Shown: in pieces, positions 39,760 through 48,312 of the stretch
Layout: the number at the start of each line of letters is the position of its first letter
How positions within the stretch are numbered: the stretch's first letter is position 1
Origin: Pyxidicoccus trucidator
GTDB taxonomy: Bacteria; Myxococcota; Myxococcia; Myxococcales; Myxococcaceae
Assembly (NCBI RefSeq): GCF_010894435.1
Contig: NZ_JAAIXZ010000002.1
Span: 310,001-374,000 of the forward strand
DNA: 64,000 nucleotides
Direction: 5' to 3'
Position numbers and translations under genes: made by a program
The notes under the pieces: generated by a model
What the model was told of the DNA's origin: nothing
The model's input: the letters and a program-made list of their open reading frames with translations, nothing else
The model's database searches: none

Positions 39760-42228
39760 CTACTTCTTCTTCGCCCGCTCCACCTTCAGCGTCCGGTCGC
39801 CGTGCTGCTTGCCGTGGGTGGTCTCGAAGCCGGCCACGTCCTCGTCGGCGACGAAGACGTACGCATAGGTGGGGCGCAGGTCCATGCGCACCACCTTGCC
39901 GGCGGGGGCGCCCGCGGCCTCCAGCGCGGCGGTGACACCCGCCTCGTCCAGCCCGTCCTGACGGCCCAGGCCCACCCAGAGGCGCGTCTGGCCCGGCACG
40001 TCCGGCGGGGCCTCGCTCCTCGGGCGGCGCTCCTCGCGGGCTCCGCGCGGGCGATGGCGCTCCACCTTCAGCGCCTTCTCGCCGTGCGGCTTGCCGTTGA
40101 GGGCCTCGAAGGCCGGGGCGTCCGCCTCGGCCACGTAGGCGTACCCGTACGTGGGCCGCAGCACCACCTTCAGCACCTTGCCAGCGGGGGCGCCCAGGGC
40201 CTCCAGCGCGGCGGGCAGCTTCGCCTCGTCCATGCCGTCATCCATGCCCAGGTTGGTCCACAGCTTCGCCTCGCCGGGGCCCGCGTCCGGGGACGGGGGC
40301 GGGCGGGGCGTGGCCTCGCGCTCGGTGCGCGGCTTGCTCCGCTCCACGCGCAGCGTCTTGGTGCCCTGCTGCTTGCCGTTGAGGGCCTCGAAGCCCGCGA
40401 CGTCGTCCTCCGCGACGAAGACGTACGCGAAGGTGGGGCGCAATTCCGCGCGCACCATCTTCCCCAGCGGGGCGCCCGCGTCCTCCAGCGCCGTGGCGAT
40501 GCTGCCCGGCCCCAGGCCGTCCGCCGTGCCCAGGTTGACCCACAGCTTCACCTCGCCGGGGCCCGCCTCCAGCGCCGCCGCGCCACGGGCACCCTCGCCG
40601 CGCTCGCGCCGGGGCTCGTCGCGCCGGGGCCGCCGCTCGCGGTCCGGGGACTCCACCCGCTCCGGCCGCTCCGTGCGCTCGGGCCGCTCGGCGCGAACCG
40701 CCGGCCGCTCCCGGCGCTCCTCGCGGTCTCCACGCTCGCGCCGCTCGCCGCCGCGCTCGCGCTTGTCGCCACGCTCCCCGCGGCGCCCGCTGTCCCGGGG
40801 CTCGAACTTGCGCTCCTGCGGAGGCTCGCGCCCCTCGGCCGCGTACATCGCCGCCGCCTTCTCCATGCGCAGGTGGCTGAAGAAGTACTTCAGCAGGAAG
40901 GCGATGAGGTCGTCCGCATCCGGCCGCGTCTTGAGCTGCGCGGCCAGGGGTAGGAAGCCCTCGGAGATGGCGGAGCCGGCCGCCTCGTGGATTTCGCGCA
41001 CGTGGCGCTCCACCCACAGCCGCATGGCCTCCTCGGGCGCCGGCATCTCGCGCATCTCGAACTTGATGCCGAACTTCTTCTCCAGCGTGGTGAACGTGGC
41101 CAGCTCACGCCCGGAGAAGAGGTTGATGGCGGTGCCCTTGTTGCCGATGCGGCCGGTGCGGCCCACGCGGTGCAGGTACACCGCCGCGTCCTCCGGCAGC
41201 GAGTAGTTGATGACGTACTCCAGGCCGGAGATGTCGATGCCGCGCGCCGCGATGTCCGTGGCCACCATGAAGGCCACCTCGCCGCGCTTCACCTTGCCCA
41301 TCACCCGCTCGCGCTCCTTCTGCGGCAGGTCCCCGTTGAGCAGCTCCGCGTCGAAGCCGTTGCGGTTGAGCACCGCCGTCACCAGCGCCGTGTCGTCGCG
41401 GGTGTTGCAGAAGATGATGGCGTTCTGCGGCTCTTCCTTCTCCAGCACGTAGATGAGGTGGCGCGGCTTGGGGAGCGCGTCCGACACGTCGTAGCGGATG
41501 TGGTGGATGTGCTCCACCGTGAAGACGTCGCCGGACAGCAGCAGCGTCTCCGCGTTCGTCGTGTAGCGGGCGATGAGGTTCTGGATGTCGGTGGGGACGG
41601 TGGCGCTGAACAGCAGCACCTGCCGGTTCTTCGGAAGGCGGTCGAGGATGCGGGTGACTTCCTCGTAGAAGCCCTGGTTGAGCATCTCGTCGGCTTCGTC
41701 GAGGACGGCGTGGTCACACCCGTCCAGCTTCAGGTTGCCGCGGTTGATGTGGTCGAAGACGCGGCCCGGGGTGCCGACGATGATGGGGGTGCCTTCCTCG
41801 AGCGCGTCCTCCTGCTGCTTCATGGAGGCGCCGCCGTAGATGGCCGCCACCTTCACGCCCTTGTACTTCGCGAGCGACCTCAGCTCGTCCGCCACCTGGA
41901 GCGCCAGCTCGCGGGTGGGGCAGAGGATGAGGGCGCGCACGCGCTTCTCGTCGGCGGGAATCTTCTCCAGCAGGGGCAGGCCGAAGGCGGCCGTCTTTCC
42001 GGTGCCCGTCTTGCTACGGACAATCAGGTCCCGGCCTTCCATGGCCGGGCGGAAGGCGCGGGCCTGGACGGGGGTGGGGTGGGTGTAGCCGACCTCTGCC
42101 AGCGCGCGGCGGAGAGGCTCGGACAGGTTCATTTCGTCGAAGCCGATGTCCGCGACGTATTCGTCGGGACGCGTGGGGGCTTCGTCAGGCGCCGGGCTTC
42201 CCGGCGTGGGCTCTTGGTTGTCGCTCAT
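39760..42228 (-). CDS. DEAD-box RNA helicase with three DbpA-like RNA-binding domains
   Basis: 822 residues from the ATG at 42228. Helicase core: Q-motif region FDEMNLSEPLRRAL, Walker A KTGTGKT (73-79), DEAD (177-180), SAT (208-210), HRVGRTGR (353-360). An Arg/Glu-rich disordered linker spans about 470-550. Then three tandem DbpA/CsdA-type RNA-binding domains at about 558-630, 652-725 and 746-820, each with LWxxLG, a RPTxxYxxVA strand, and ending in KVER/RVER. Most DbpA or CsdA proteins have one. Likely ribosome assembly or cold-adaptation RNA remodelling. 68 bases separate its start from rpoH, divergently. Confidence 0.93.
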   Translation of the reverse strand: MSDNQEPTPGSPAPDEAPTRPDEYVADIGFDEMNLSEPLRRALAEVGYTHPTPVQARAFRPAMEGRDLIVRSKTGTGKTAAFGLPLLEKIPADEKRVRALILCPTRELALQVADELRSLAKYKGVKVAAIYGGASMKQQEDALEEGTPIIVGTPGRVFDHINRGNLKLDGCDHAVLDEADEMLNQGFYEEVTRILDRLPKNRQVLLFSATVPTDIQNLIARYTTNAETLLLSGDVFTVEHIHHIRYDVSDALPKPRHLIYVLEKEEPQNAIIFCNTRDDTALVTAVLNRNGFDAELLNGDLPQKERERVMGKVKRGEVAFMVATDIAARGIDISGLEYVINYSLPEDAAVYLHRVGRTGRIGNKGTAINLFSGRELATFTTLEKKFGIKFEMREMPAPEEAMRLWVERHVREIHEAAGSAISEGFLPLAAQLKTRPDADDLIAFLLKYFFSHLRMEKAAAMYAAEGREPPQERKFEPRDSGRRGERGDKRERGGERRERGDREERRERPAVRAERPERTERPERVESPDRERRPRRDEPRRERGEGARGAAALEAGPGEVKLWVNLGTADGLGPGSIATALEDAGAPLGKMVRAELRPTFAYVFVAEDDVAGFEALNGKQQGTKTLRVERSKPRTEREATPRPPPSPDAGPGEAKLWTNLGMDDGMDEAKLPAALEALGAPAGKVLKVVLRPTYGYAYVAEADAPAFEALNGKPHGEKALKVERHRPRGAREERRPRSEAPPDVPGQTRLWVGLGRQDGLDEAGVTAALEAAGAPAGKVVRMDLRPTYAYVFVADEDVAGFETTHGKQHGDRTLKVERAKKK

Positions 42229-42296
42229 CAGGCATGGGCATAGCCCCTGCATTACCCTCTGGCAACAATCGCTGCACTTTGCTGTATGGAGCGCCC

Positions 42297-43409
42297 ATGG
42301 CGAATGGGAGGAAGAGAACCAAAGGGGCGACCCCCCGCCCTCGCGCGAAACGGCCGGCCACGGGCGAGGTGGTGGACGCGGAAATCGTGGATGCCCAGGC
42401 CGAGGGGGCCGAGGCCGAGCCTCAGGTGGACCCGGACACCCTGGAGCCGGACCCCGCGGAATTGGCCGAGGTGGAGCCCGAGGCGGACCTGAGCGCCCCC
42501 GTCGTCCCCACGAGGGCCCTGGCCCGGGTGGGCGAGTCCGCGCTGGCCACGAAGGACCCCCTCCAGGCCTACATGGCGGAAGTCCAGCGCCATCCCCTGC
42601 TGACCCGGGAGGAGGAGCTCCAACTCGCCCGGAAGTACCGGGACACGGCGGACGTGGGGGCGGCCTACCGGCTGGTCGCCTCCAACCTGCGCCTGGTCGT
42701 CAAGCTGGCCCACGAATACCACCGCAACCCGCTTTCCCTGCTGGACCTGGTGCAGGAGGGCAACATCGGGTTGATGCAGGCGGTGAAGAAGTACGACCCG
42801 GAGCGGGGCGTGAAGCTCAGCAGCTACGCCGCCTGGTGGATTCGCGCCTACATCCTCCGCTACATCATGGACAACTGGAAGATGGTGAAGCTGGGGACCA
42901 CCGAGGCCCAGCGGAAGCTCTTCTTCAAGCTTCGCCAGGAGCAGGAGAAGCTCATCTCCCAGGGCTTCGAGGCCAGCCCCAAGCTGCTGGCGGAGCGGCT
43001 CAACGTCAGTGAGCAGGACGTGGTGGAGATGGACCAGCGGCTGGGGCACGACGAGATGTCCATCGACGCGCCCCTGCGCGGGGACGAGGACTCCGGCGCG
43101 ACGCGCGCGGACCGGTACCTGCCCTCGAACGCCATGCCCGCCGACGAGCGGCTGGGCGCCGAGCAGCTCAAGGCCCTCTTCCGCGACAAGCTGGCCGAGT
43201 TCTCCCGGACGCTGGAGGGCAAGGAGCGCTACATCTTCGAGAACCGGCTCACCTCCGACGAGCCCCTCACGCTCCAGGACATCGGCGACAAGTACGGCGT
43301 CAGCCGCGAGCGCGCCCGGCAGATTGAGGCGGCCCTCATCAACCGGATGCGCGAGTTCATGCGCGAGCACATCCCCGACTTCGACCTGGTCGCGACACCG
43401 AAGGCCTGA
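42297..43409 (+). CDS. rpoH: RNA polymerase sigma factor RpoH (sigma-32 family)
   Basis: 370 residues from the ATG at 42297. Residues 1-85 are an Asp/Glu/Pro/Ala-rich extension absent from ordinary RpoH. Region 2 follows at about 125-195 (LVVKLAHEYHRNP, LDLVQEGNIGLMQAV, SYAAWWIRAYI), the RpoH box QRKLFFKLR is at 205-213, and region 4 at about 305-360 with GVSRERARQIE. Directs heat-shock or, in myxobacteria, developmental promoters (several RpoH paralogues such as sigB and sigC exist there). The extension could tune stability or anti-sigma contacts. Paralogue identity not resolved. Confidence 0.92.
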   Translation: MANGRKRTKGATPRPRAKRPATGEVVDAEIVDAQAEGAEAEPQVDPDTLEPDPAELAEVEPEADLSAPVVPTRALARVGESALATKDPLQAYMAEVQRHPLLTREEELQLARKYRDTADVGAAYRLVASNLRLVVKLAHEYHRNPLSLLDLVQEGNIGLMQAVKKYDPERGVKLSSYAAWWIRAYILRYIMDNWKMVKLGTTEAQRKLFFKLRQEQEKLISQGFEASPKLLAERLNVSEQDVVEMDQRLGHDEMSIDAPLRGDEDSGATRADRYLPSNAMPADERLGAEQLKALFRDKLAEFSRTLEGKERYIFENRLTSDEPLTLQDIGDKYGVSRERARQIEAALINRMREFMREHIPDFDLVATPKA

Positions 43410-43420
43410 GGCCCGCAAGG

Positions 43421-43446
43421 GGCTCGGCCGTCCGGCGGCCGGGAGC
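43421..43446 (+). terminator. GC hairpin after rpoH
   Basis: GGCTCGGCCG, three to four base loop, CGGCC(GG)GAGCC with a two-base bulge, 12 bases past the stop. No T-run. Confidence 0.45.
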
Positions 43447-43537
43447 CGACAGTCCGGGAAGCCCCCGGGGTACATGGCCGGGCGGTGGCGATATGCTGAC
43501 TGCCCGGCAACGTTCCTCCCGGACCCAGGGGGCTCTC

Positions 43538-44095
43538 ATGCATCGCATCACCCACGCCGCGGGCGTGTGTCTCGCCATCGCCACGCTGCTGGCGCTCACC
43601 GGCTGTTCCGGCACGCTCCGTCAGAACTACGTGCGAGACCAGTCGGCCCACCACGTCTACCGCAAGCAGTTGGTGGAAATCTGGCCCGTGGTGCAGTCGG
43701 TGCTCAAGGAGAAGGGCTACTCGTGGCGGGAGAACCCGGGCCGCTTCGTGCTGGAGACGGAGTGGCGGGACTCGGGTGGCGGCACCCTGGGCCCCACCAC
43801 CTCCTCGCGCTTCCTCGTGGAGGGCGTGCGCGTGGCCAGCGGGGGCGTGGCCCTGCGGGTGACGCGGCTGGACCGCACCTCCCAGTCCGTGGGCTCCAGC
43901 TACGTGGACGGCGTGGTGACGACGCGCTCGGAGCGCGCCGCCGCCATCAACACCAACAGCAGCGGCAGCAGCGGCTCGCTGCCCGCCGAGCAGCGCTTCG
44001 CCCGGGACCTGGAGCTGGAGCTGGAGCTGCTCCGGCACCTGGACCCGGAGGCGGCGGCGAAGCTGGAGGCGGACGCGAAGCGCGCCCACCCCTGA
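43538..44095 (+). CDS. Hypothetical lipoprotein
   Basis: 185 residues. Signal peptide and lipobox LTGC (Cys23) predict an envelope lipoprotein. The mature part contains a beta-rich segment (GRFVLETEWRD, SRFLVEGVRVASGGVALRVTRL) and a Ser/Asn/Gly-rich loop before an acidic helix (DLELELELLRHLD). Resembles BamC-like/NlpB-type small outer-membrane lipoproteins in general plan only; no family asserted. Converges on the ketoacyl synthase gene with a single base between stops. Confidence 0.78.
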   Translation: MHRITHAAGVCLAIATLLALTGCSGTLRQNYVRDQSAHHVYRKQLVEIWPVVQSVLKEKGYSWRENPGRFVLETEWRDSGGGTLGPTTSSRFLVEGVRVASGGVALRVTRLDRTSQSVGSSYVDGVVTTRSERAAAINTNSSGSSGSLPAEQRFARDLELELELLRHLDPEAAAKLEADAKRAHP

Positions 44096-44096
44096 G

Positions 44097-45662
44097 CTAT
44101 TTCCAGGGGCGGGAGATGACGCAGGCGTTGATGCCGCCCACGCCCATGGACAGCTTGCCCGCGCAGCCAGCGGGCGCGTCCACCGCCTCGTCGAAGACGA
44201 AGCGGCTGTGCACGCGCGAAATCTGCTTGTTCAGCTCGGCCTGCTTCAGCGGCGTGGAGAACACCTTGCCCTGGCCGTAGCCGAGGTACTGGGCCGTCAG
44301 CTCCCAGCCCCCGCCCGCGGACATGCCGTGGCCGAAGGTGCCCTTGCGCGCCGTAATCAGCACCGACTCGGGCATCACGTCCCGCAGGTTCTGCACTTCC
44401 AGGAAGTCGCCCGGGGTGGCGGTGGCGTGCAAATCCCAGCTCCCCACGTCCGCGGGGGTGACGCCAGCCTCGGCCAGCGCCTCGCGGATGGCCAGCGTGG
44501 GGCCTTCCTTGGACGGGGTGATGATGTGGTCCGCGTCGGCGGTGACGCCCACGGCCACCGGCTCCATGCCCAGCGGCTTGAAGCCCTTCGCCGTGAAGTG
44601 CTCCAGGTCACCCAGCACCCACACCACCGAGCCACCGGCGATGTGCGTGCCCCGCAGCGCGGTGAGGGGCTTGGAGAGGGCGGCGTCCGCGGAGATGACG
44701 CGGGCGTTGTAGAAGCCGCCGACGACGAGCGGGTTGGGCGCGGCGTCAGTCATGCCCATGACGACGGCCTTCGCCTGGCCCAGCTGAATCGCGTTGATGG
44801 CCAGCCTCAGGCCGTAGCCGAAGGACGAGCACGCGGCCACCGGGGCGAATGCCATGCCGGTGATGCGCCCCAGCATCGAAATCTGCGAGGCCGGCGTGTT
44901 GTGGATGTTCCACAGCACGTTGGAGGACACCGAGTTCCACGGCGGCTCCGGCGACATCCACTTCTTCTGGAGGCGCGCGTTGCGGGTGCGCTTCTCCTTG
45001 ATGACGGCCAGCTTGGCGGACTCGATGTCGCCCTCGTCGGGCACGCCGAGGGCTTCAATCTCGCGCAGCTCGGACAGGTACTCGCGCAGCTCCGTGGAGC
45101 GGCCGGCCCAGTAGTGCCACCACGCGTCCTCGGCCTCTTCGCGCGTGGCCTCGTCCACGGTGGACGGCTCCGGAGGCAGGCCCGGCAGCGGCTCGCGCGT
45201 CTCCATCCACTGGCGCAGCACGGCGTTGCGCGCCGGGGTCGCCCAGAAGCGGTCCCACCGACGCTGGGCGCGGTACAAGTCGAGGGAGATGTTCTGGATG
45301 GTGGGCAGGTCGCCCAGGCCGGTGCCCACGTAGACGTGGGCGCGGGAGCCCAGCGCCTGCAGCTCCTGCTCCAGCCCGGGGTTCTGCGCGAGCGACTGGA
45401 TGAAGGCGCCGATGGCGAACTGCGTCGGCTGGCCCATCTTCCGCTCCAGCTGCGAGAAGCGGCTGCCGGGGAAGCGCGCGTCAATCCACGGCTTGTAGTC
45501 GGCCAGCTCGAACTCCGGCATGCCGACGAGGAAGTTGTCCGGCCCGAAGCCGTTGAAGGGGGACAGCCAGCTCTCGGAGGACGACAGATTCTTCTCGAAA
45601 GCTTCGATGTTCCTGGACCGGGGGGCAACGACGCCCCAGCCAAAGATTCCGACTCTGCGCAC
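44097..45662 (-). CDS. Beta-ketoacyl synthase-fold enzyme with large insertion
   Basis: 521 residues. Catalytic triad typical of KAS I/II: Cys278 (VAACSSFGYG), His412 (DLHATATP) and His445 (GTFGHGMSAGG). The first ~120 residues match the KAS N-terminus (VGIFGWGVVAP), but an insertion of about 120 charged residues (about 125-245, Trp/Arg/Glu-rich) interrupts the usual N-terminal half, so Cys278 comes ~115 residues later than in FabF. No acyl carrier protein or other fatty acid synthase genes are adjacent. Could be a specialised condensing enzyme for envelope lipid or secondary metabolism. Confidence 0.85.
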   Translation of the reverse strand: MRRVGIFGWGVVAPRSRNIEAFEKNLSSSESWLSPFNGFGPDNFLVGMPEFELADYKPWIDARFPGSRFSQLERKMGQPTQFAIGAFIQSLAQNPGLEQELQALGSRAHVYVGTGLGDLPTIQNISLDLYRAQRRWDRFWATPARNAVLRQWMETREPLPGLPPEPSTVDEATREEAEDAWWHYWAGRSTELREYLSELREIEALGVPDEGDIESAKLAVIKEKRTRNARLQKKWMSPEPPWNSVSSNVLWNIHNTPASQISMLGRITGMAFAPVAACSSFGYGLRLAINAIQLGQAKAVVMGMTDAAPNPLVVGGFYNARVISADAALSKPLTALRGTHIAGGSVVWVLGDLEHFTAKGFKPLGMEPVAVGVTADADHIITPSKEGPTLAIREALAEAGVTPADVGSWDLHATATPGDFLEVQNLRDVMPESVLITARKGTFGHGMSAGGGWELTAQYLGYGQGKVFSTPLKQAELNKQISRVHSRFVFDEAVDAPAGCAGKLSMGVGGINACVISRPWK

Positions 45663-45681
45663 GTGAGGCTTTCCTTCGCCG

Positions 45682-47124
45682 CTAGGGGGAGAGCGGCTCG
45701 ATTTTCAGATTGTCGAAGTGCACGCGGGTCTTCCAACCGGAGAACCCGAAGAACTGGTTGCGCGGGCCCTGCAGGGGGGCCGGGTCCTGGAGGTTGAGGA
45801 AGGGCTGGCCGTCCAGCTCCCACGCCAGGTTGCCGCCGCGGCGGGTAATCTTGATGTGGTGGCGCTTGCCGGGCACCACGGCGGCGCCGTCGCGCACCGC
45901 GCGGTCATTGGTGTGCTCGTGCTGGCGGGCGATGGCGGACTGCGTGTTGCGCCAGCCGCCGAAGATGAAGACGTAGCCGGTGGCGGTGTACTGCAGCCGC
46001 AAGTCACCCGCGTAGAAGGAGCGGCCGTCGCCCCAGGCCTCCACCTTGATGTCGCCCTCGGGGTTCTCCGTCCAGGCGTCGAACTCAATGGTGGCGTTGG
46101 CGGGGATGGGCTGCTTCAGCCAGACGGGGCGGTTGTGGACCAGCTCCACCACCAGCGCGCCGTCCTGCAGCTTCACCGCAGAGGGGTTGGTGACGTTCCA
46201 CGCGTCGCCCAGCGTGGCGCGGTTGAAGTCGTCCGCATAGGGGCCGGGCGGCGGCAGCGGGGCGGCCGCGGCGGGCGCGGTGGCGGGCAGCCGGTCCGGC
46301 GTGTCCACGCGCAGGTTGTCGAAGAAGAGCTGGGACTCGTTGCCGGACAGGCCGAGCCTGTCGTTGCCCGGGCCCTTGAGGGGGAGCGGGTCGTCCAGCT
46401 CCAGCATCAGCTCGCCGTCGATGGACCAGCGCAGCTTCTGGCCGCGGCGCTCGATTCGCCAGTGGTACGTGCGGCCCGCCTGCACCGGGGTGCCGCGCGC
46501 TTCCACGCGCACCTGGGTGTCCTGCTTGTAGACGCCGGAGCCCACCAGGTCCACGTTCGCCTCACCGCCCGCGCGGGCGGCGCGGCGCCGGAGCGCGTCC
46601 ATGTTGGGGGCGCCCAAATCCTTGCGGGCGATGACGGACAGGGAGTTGTTCCACCCGCCCTGCACCAGGACGTAGCCCGAGGACGGGTCCACGCCGTTGC
46701 CGAAAATCTCGACCCGGATGTCCCCCTCGGGGAACTCGGAGCGGACATCCAGCTCCACGGCCACGTCGTCCGGCAGCGGCGCCTGGAGCCAGAGGGGGTT
46801 GTTCTTCACGCCGGGGCCGAGCAGCTCGCCATTCACGGTGCGCCAGAGGCCGCCGGTGGCGAAGAAGTCGCGCTTCACCACGGCCGGGTCCGAGAAGTCC
46901 TGGGCGTAGGGCACCGCCGCCGTCACGTCGGACTGGCCGCGGACGAGGGCGTAGTGGATGAGCGGGAACTGGATGAGGAGGATGAGGCCGGCGAGCACGG
47001 CCCAACCCCGCCGGGACAGCCCCTGGGGCTTCACCCACGCGTCGGAGGGCGCGGGGGCTTCCTGCCGGGGAGCGGGCTCCGTGGGGGCTTCCTGCTGCTT
47101 CTCCTTGCGCCTGGCCTGGCCCAT
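45682..47124 (-). CDS. Membrane-anchored protein with two LamG/DUF1080-like domains
   Basis: 480 residues. Cytosolic Lys/Glu/Pro-rich N-terminus (1-38), one transmembrane helix (about 40-60), then two tandem jelly-roll domains (about 75-275 and 295-478). Each ends with the FDNL strand (FFDNLRVD, HFDNLKIE) and has an LDGQPxLxLxDPxPLxGP or IDGELxLxLDDPxPLxGP stretch, the concanavalin-like pattern of DUF1080/3-keto-disaccharide hydrolase families. Likely carbohydrate-binding or glycan-processing in the periplasm. 19 bases upstream of the ketoacyl synthase gene; probably cotranscribed. Confidence 0.8.
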   Translation of the reverse strand: MGQARRKEKQQEAPTEPAPRQEAPAPSDAWVKPQGLSRRGWAVLAGLILLIQFPLIHYALVRGQSDVTAAVPYAQDFSDPAVVKRDFFATGGLWRTVNGELLGPGVKNNPLWLQAPLPDDVAVELDVRSEFPEGDIRVEIFGNGVDPSSGYVLVQGGWNNSLSVIARKDLGAPNMDALRRRAARAGGEANVDLVGSGVYKQDTQVRVEARGTPVQAGRTYHWRIERRGQKLRWSIDGELMLELDDPLPLKGPGNDRLGLSGNESQLFFDNLRVDTPDRLPATAPAAAAPLPPPGPYADDFNRATLGDAWNVTNPSAVKLQDGALVVELVHNRPVWLKQPIPANATIEFDAWTENPEGDIKVEAWGDGRSFYAGDLRLQYTATGYVFIFGGWRNTQSAIARQHEHTNDRAVRDGAAVVPGKRHHIKITRRGGNLAWELDGQPFLNLQDPAPLQGPRNQFFGFSGWKTRVHFDNLKIEPLSP

Positions 47125-47208
47125 CAGTCCTTACGGGGGGGAATCCTGGGGGAAAGGCGGCGGAATGTACGCGCCGGGGCGGTGGACGTAAAGCGCGCCG
47201 GAGGCGGG

Positions 47209-47916
47209 CTACTTGACCCCCCAGCGCTTCTCGAGCGCCTGCTGCTCCGCCTGGCGCTGCTTCAGCCGTTCCCGCTCGGCGCGCTGCTTGTCCGCATCCT
47301 CGGGAGAGGGGCGGACGGCGAGCTGGTACACCGCGCCCGCCACCGCGAAGAGGGCCGCCGCGACGATGACGCCCCAGGGCCGGCTGGCCACCGCCGCCAC
47401 CAGGCCGCCGAACTGGTGCATCGCCGCGAGCGCGCCGATGACGAGCACCCACGCACCCACCGCCGACGCCACCAGCGCGCTCACCACGCGGTGGAGCAGC
47501 GCGCCCACCAGCCCGCCGATGATGAAGCCCGGCGCGAAGCCCAGCAGGAAGTCCTGGGGCCCGGCAATCTGCCCGGCGACCAGGCCCAGCGGCACGCCCA
47601 GTCCCACGAAGGTGATGGCCGGGGGGAAGAGGAAGCCCATCGCCAGCAGCACCGCCGCGACGATGGTGGGCAGCCGGGGGACGACTTCCGGTATCCCCAG
47701 CTTGGTGGTGAGGATGCCCGTGCACCACAGGCCGAGCACGGCGCCGATGGGTCCCGCCAGCACGCGGAACAGCCGCCCGCCGCCCGCGAGCAGCAGCGTC
47801 ACCCCGACGACACAGCAGACGATACCCGCCCACATGGGCAGCAGCCGGTAGATGGCCACCCAGCCGGAGGGGTTGAACGTCTGGTATGCCCTGAGGGCCT
47901 GGAGGAGGCCTTCCAT
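47209..47916 (-). CDS. TMEM198/DUF4203-like multi-pass membrane protein
   Basis: 235 residues from the ATG at 47916, which has AAGGAG upstream; an ATG 33 bases earlier lacks a good site. Seven or so glycine-rich transmembrane helices (about 30-195) with GLGVPLGLVAGQ and GFAPGFIIGGLVGAL motifs, followed by a basic/acidic coiled tail (205-235, QRAERERLKQRQAEQQ). Function unknown. Confidence 0.75.
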   Translation of the reverse strand: MEGLLQALRAYQTFNPSGWVAIYRLLPMWAGIVCCVVGVTLLLAGGGRLFRVLAGPIGAVLGLWCTGILTTKLGIPEVVPRLPTIVAAVLLAMGFLFPPAITFVGLGVPLGLVAGQIAGPQDFLLGFAPGFIIGGLVGALLHRVVSALVASAVGAWVLVIGALAAMHQFGGLVAAVASRPWGVIVAAALFAVAGAVYQLAVRPSPEDADKQRAERERLKQRQAEQQALEKRWGVK

Positions 47917-47991
47917 GTGGCTCCATCTCCTTGCTTCATCTTGCTTCATTGAAGCGGCGCGCGCCCGGAACGGCCGCGCGAGCCCGCTAGC

Positions 47992-48255
47992 TTACGCGTA
48001 CCGGGACAGTGCGAGCACCAGCAGCACGAAGAAGACGGCGGCGGCCAGCAGGGCGAAGCCGTAGAGCCGGGGGGGCGTGGAGGTGCTCCGGAGCAGGGCC
48101 TCCGCCTCCGCCCGGTCCTCCGGGGAGGGGTTGCCCGCCAGGATGCGCTCGGCGTCGCGCCGGGCCCCGGCCACGTCGCCGGCCTCCCTCCGGGCCCAGG
48201 CGGCCTTCACCTCGGCCGAGCCTGGCTCCGGGGGCGTCTGTCCGCCTTTTGCCAT
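47992..48255 (-). CDS. Small tail-anchored membrane protein
   Basis: 87 residues. Two short helices with a TPR-like alternation (AEVKAAWARREAGDVAGARRDAERIL, read in parts) and a single C-terminal transmembrane helix (about 66-84) ending LSRYA. Looks like a tail-anchored protein with one TPR unit. Divergent from the DUF4159 gene. Confidence 0.65.
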   Translation of the reverse strand: MAKGGQTPPEPGSAEVKAAWARREAGDVAGARRDAERILAGNPSPEDRAEAEALLRSTSTPPRLYGFALLAAAVFFVLLVLALSRYA

Positions 48256-48265
48256 GAGGGCTCTC

Positions 48266-48300
48266 TATACCGGGGAATGCGCATACCCGTCGACGGTATA
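48266..48300. promoter_or_regulatory. Inverted repeat in divergent promoter region
   Basis: TATACCG (48266-48272) and CGGTATA (48294-48300), a perfect seven-base inverted repeat with a 21-base spacer. The right arm continues into TAGA and the arms resemble divergent -10 elements, so this may be two back-to-back promoters or an operator. Confidence 0.4.
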
Positions 48301-48312
48301 TAGAAACTCCTT

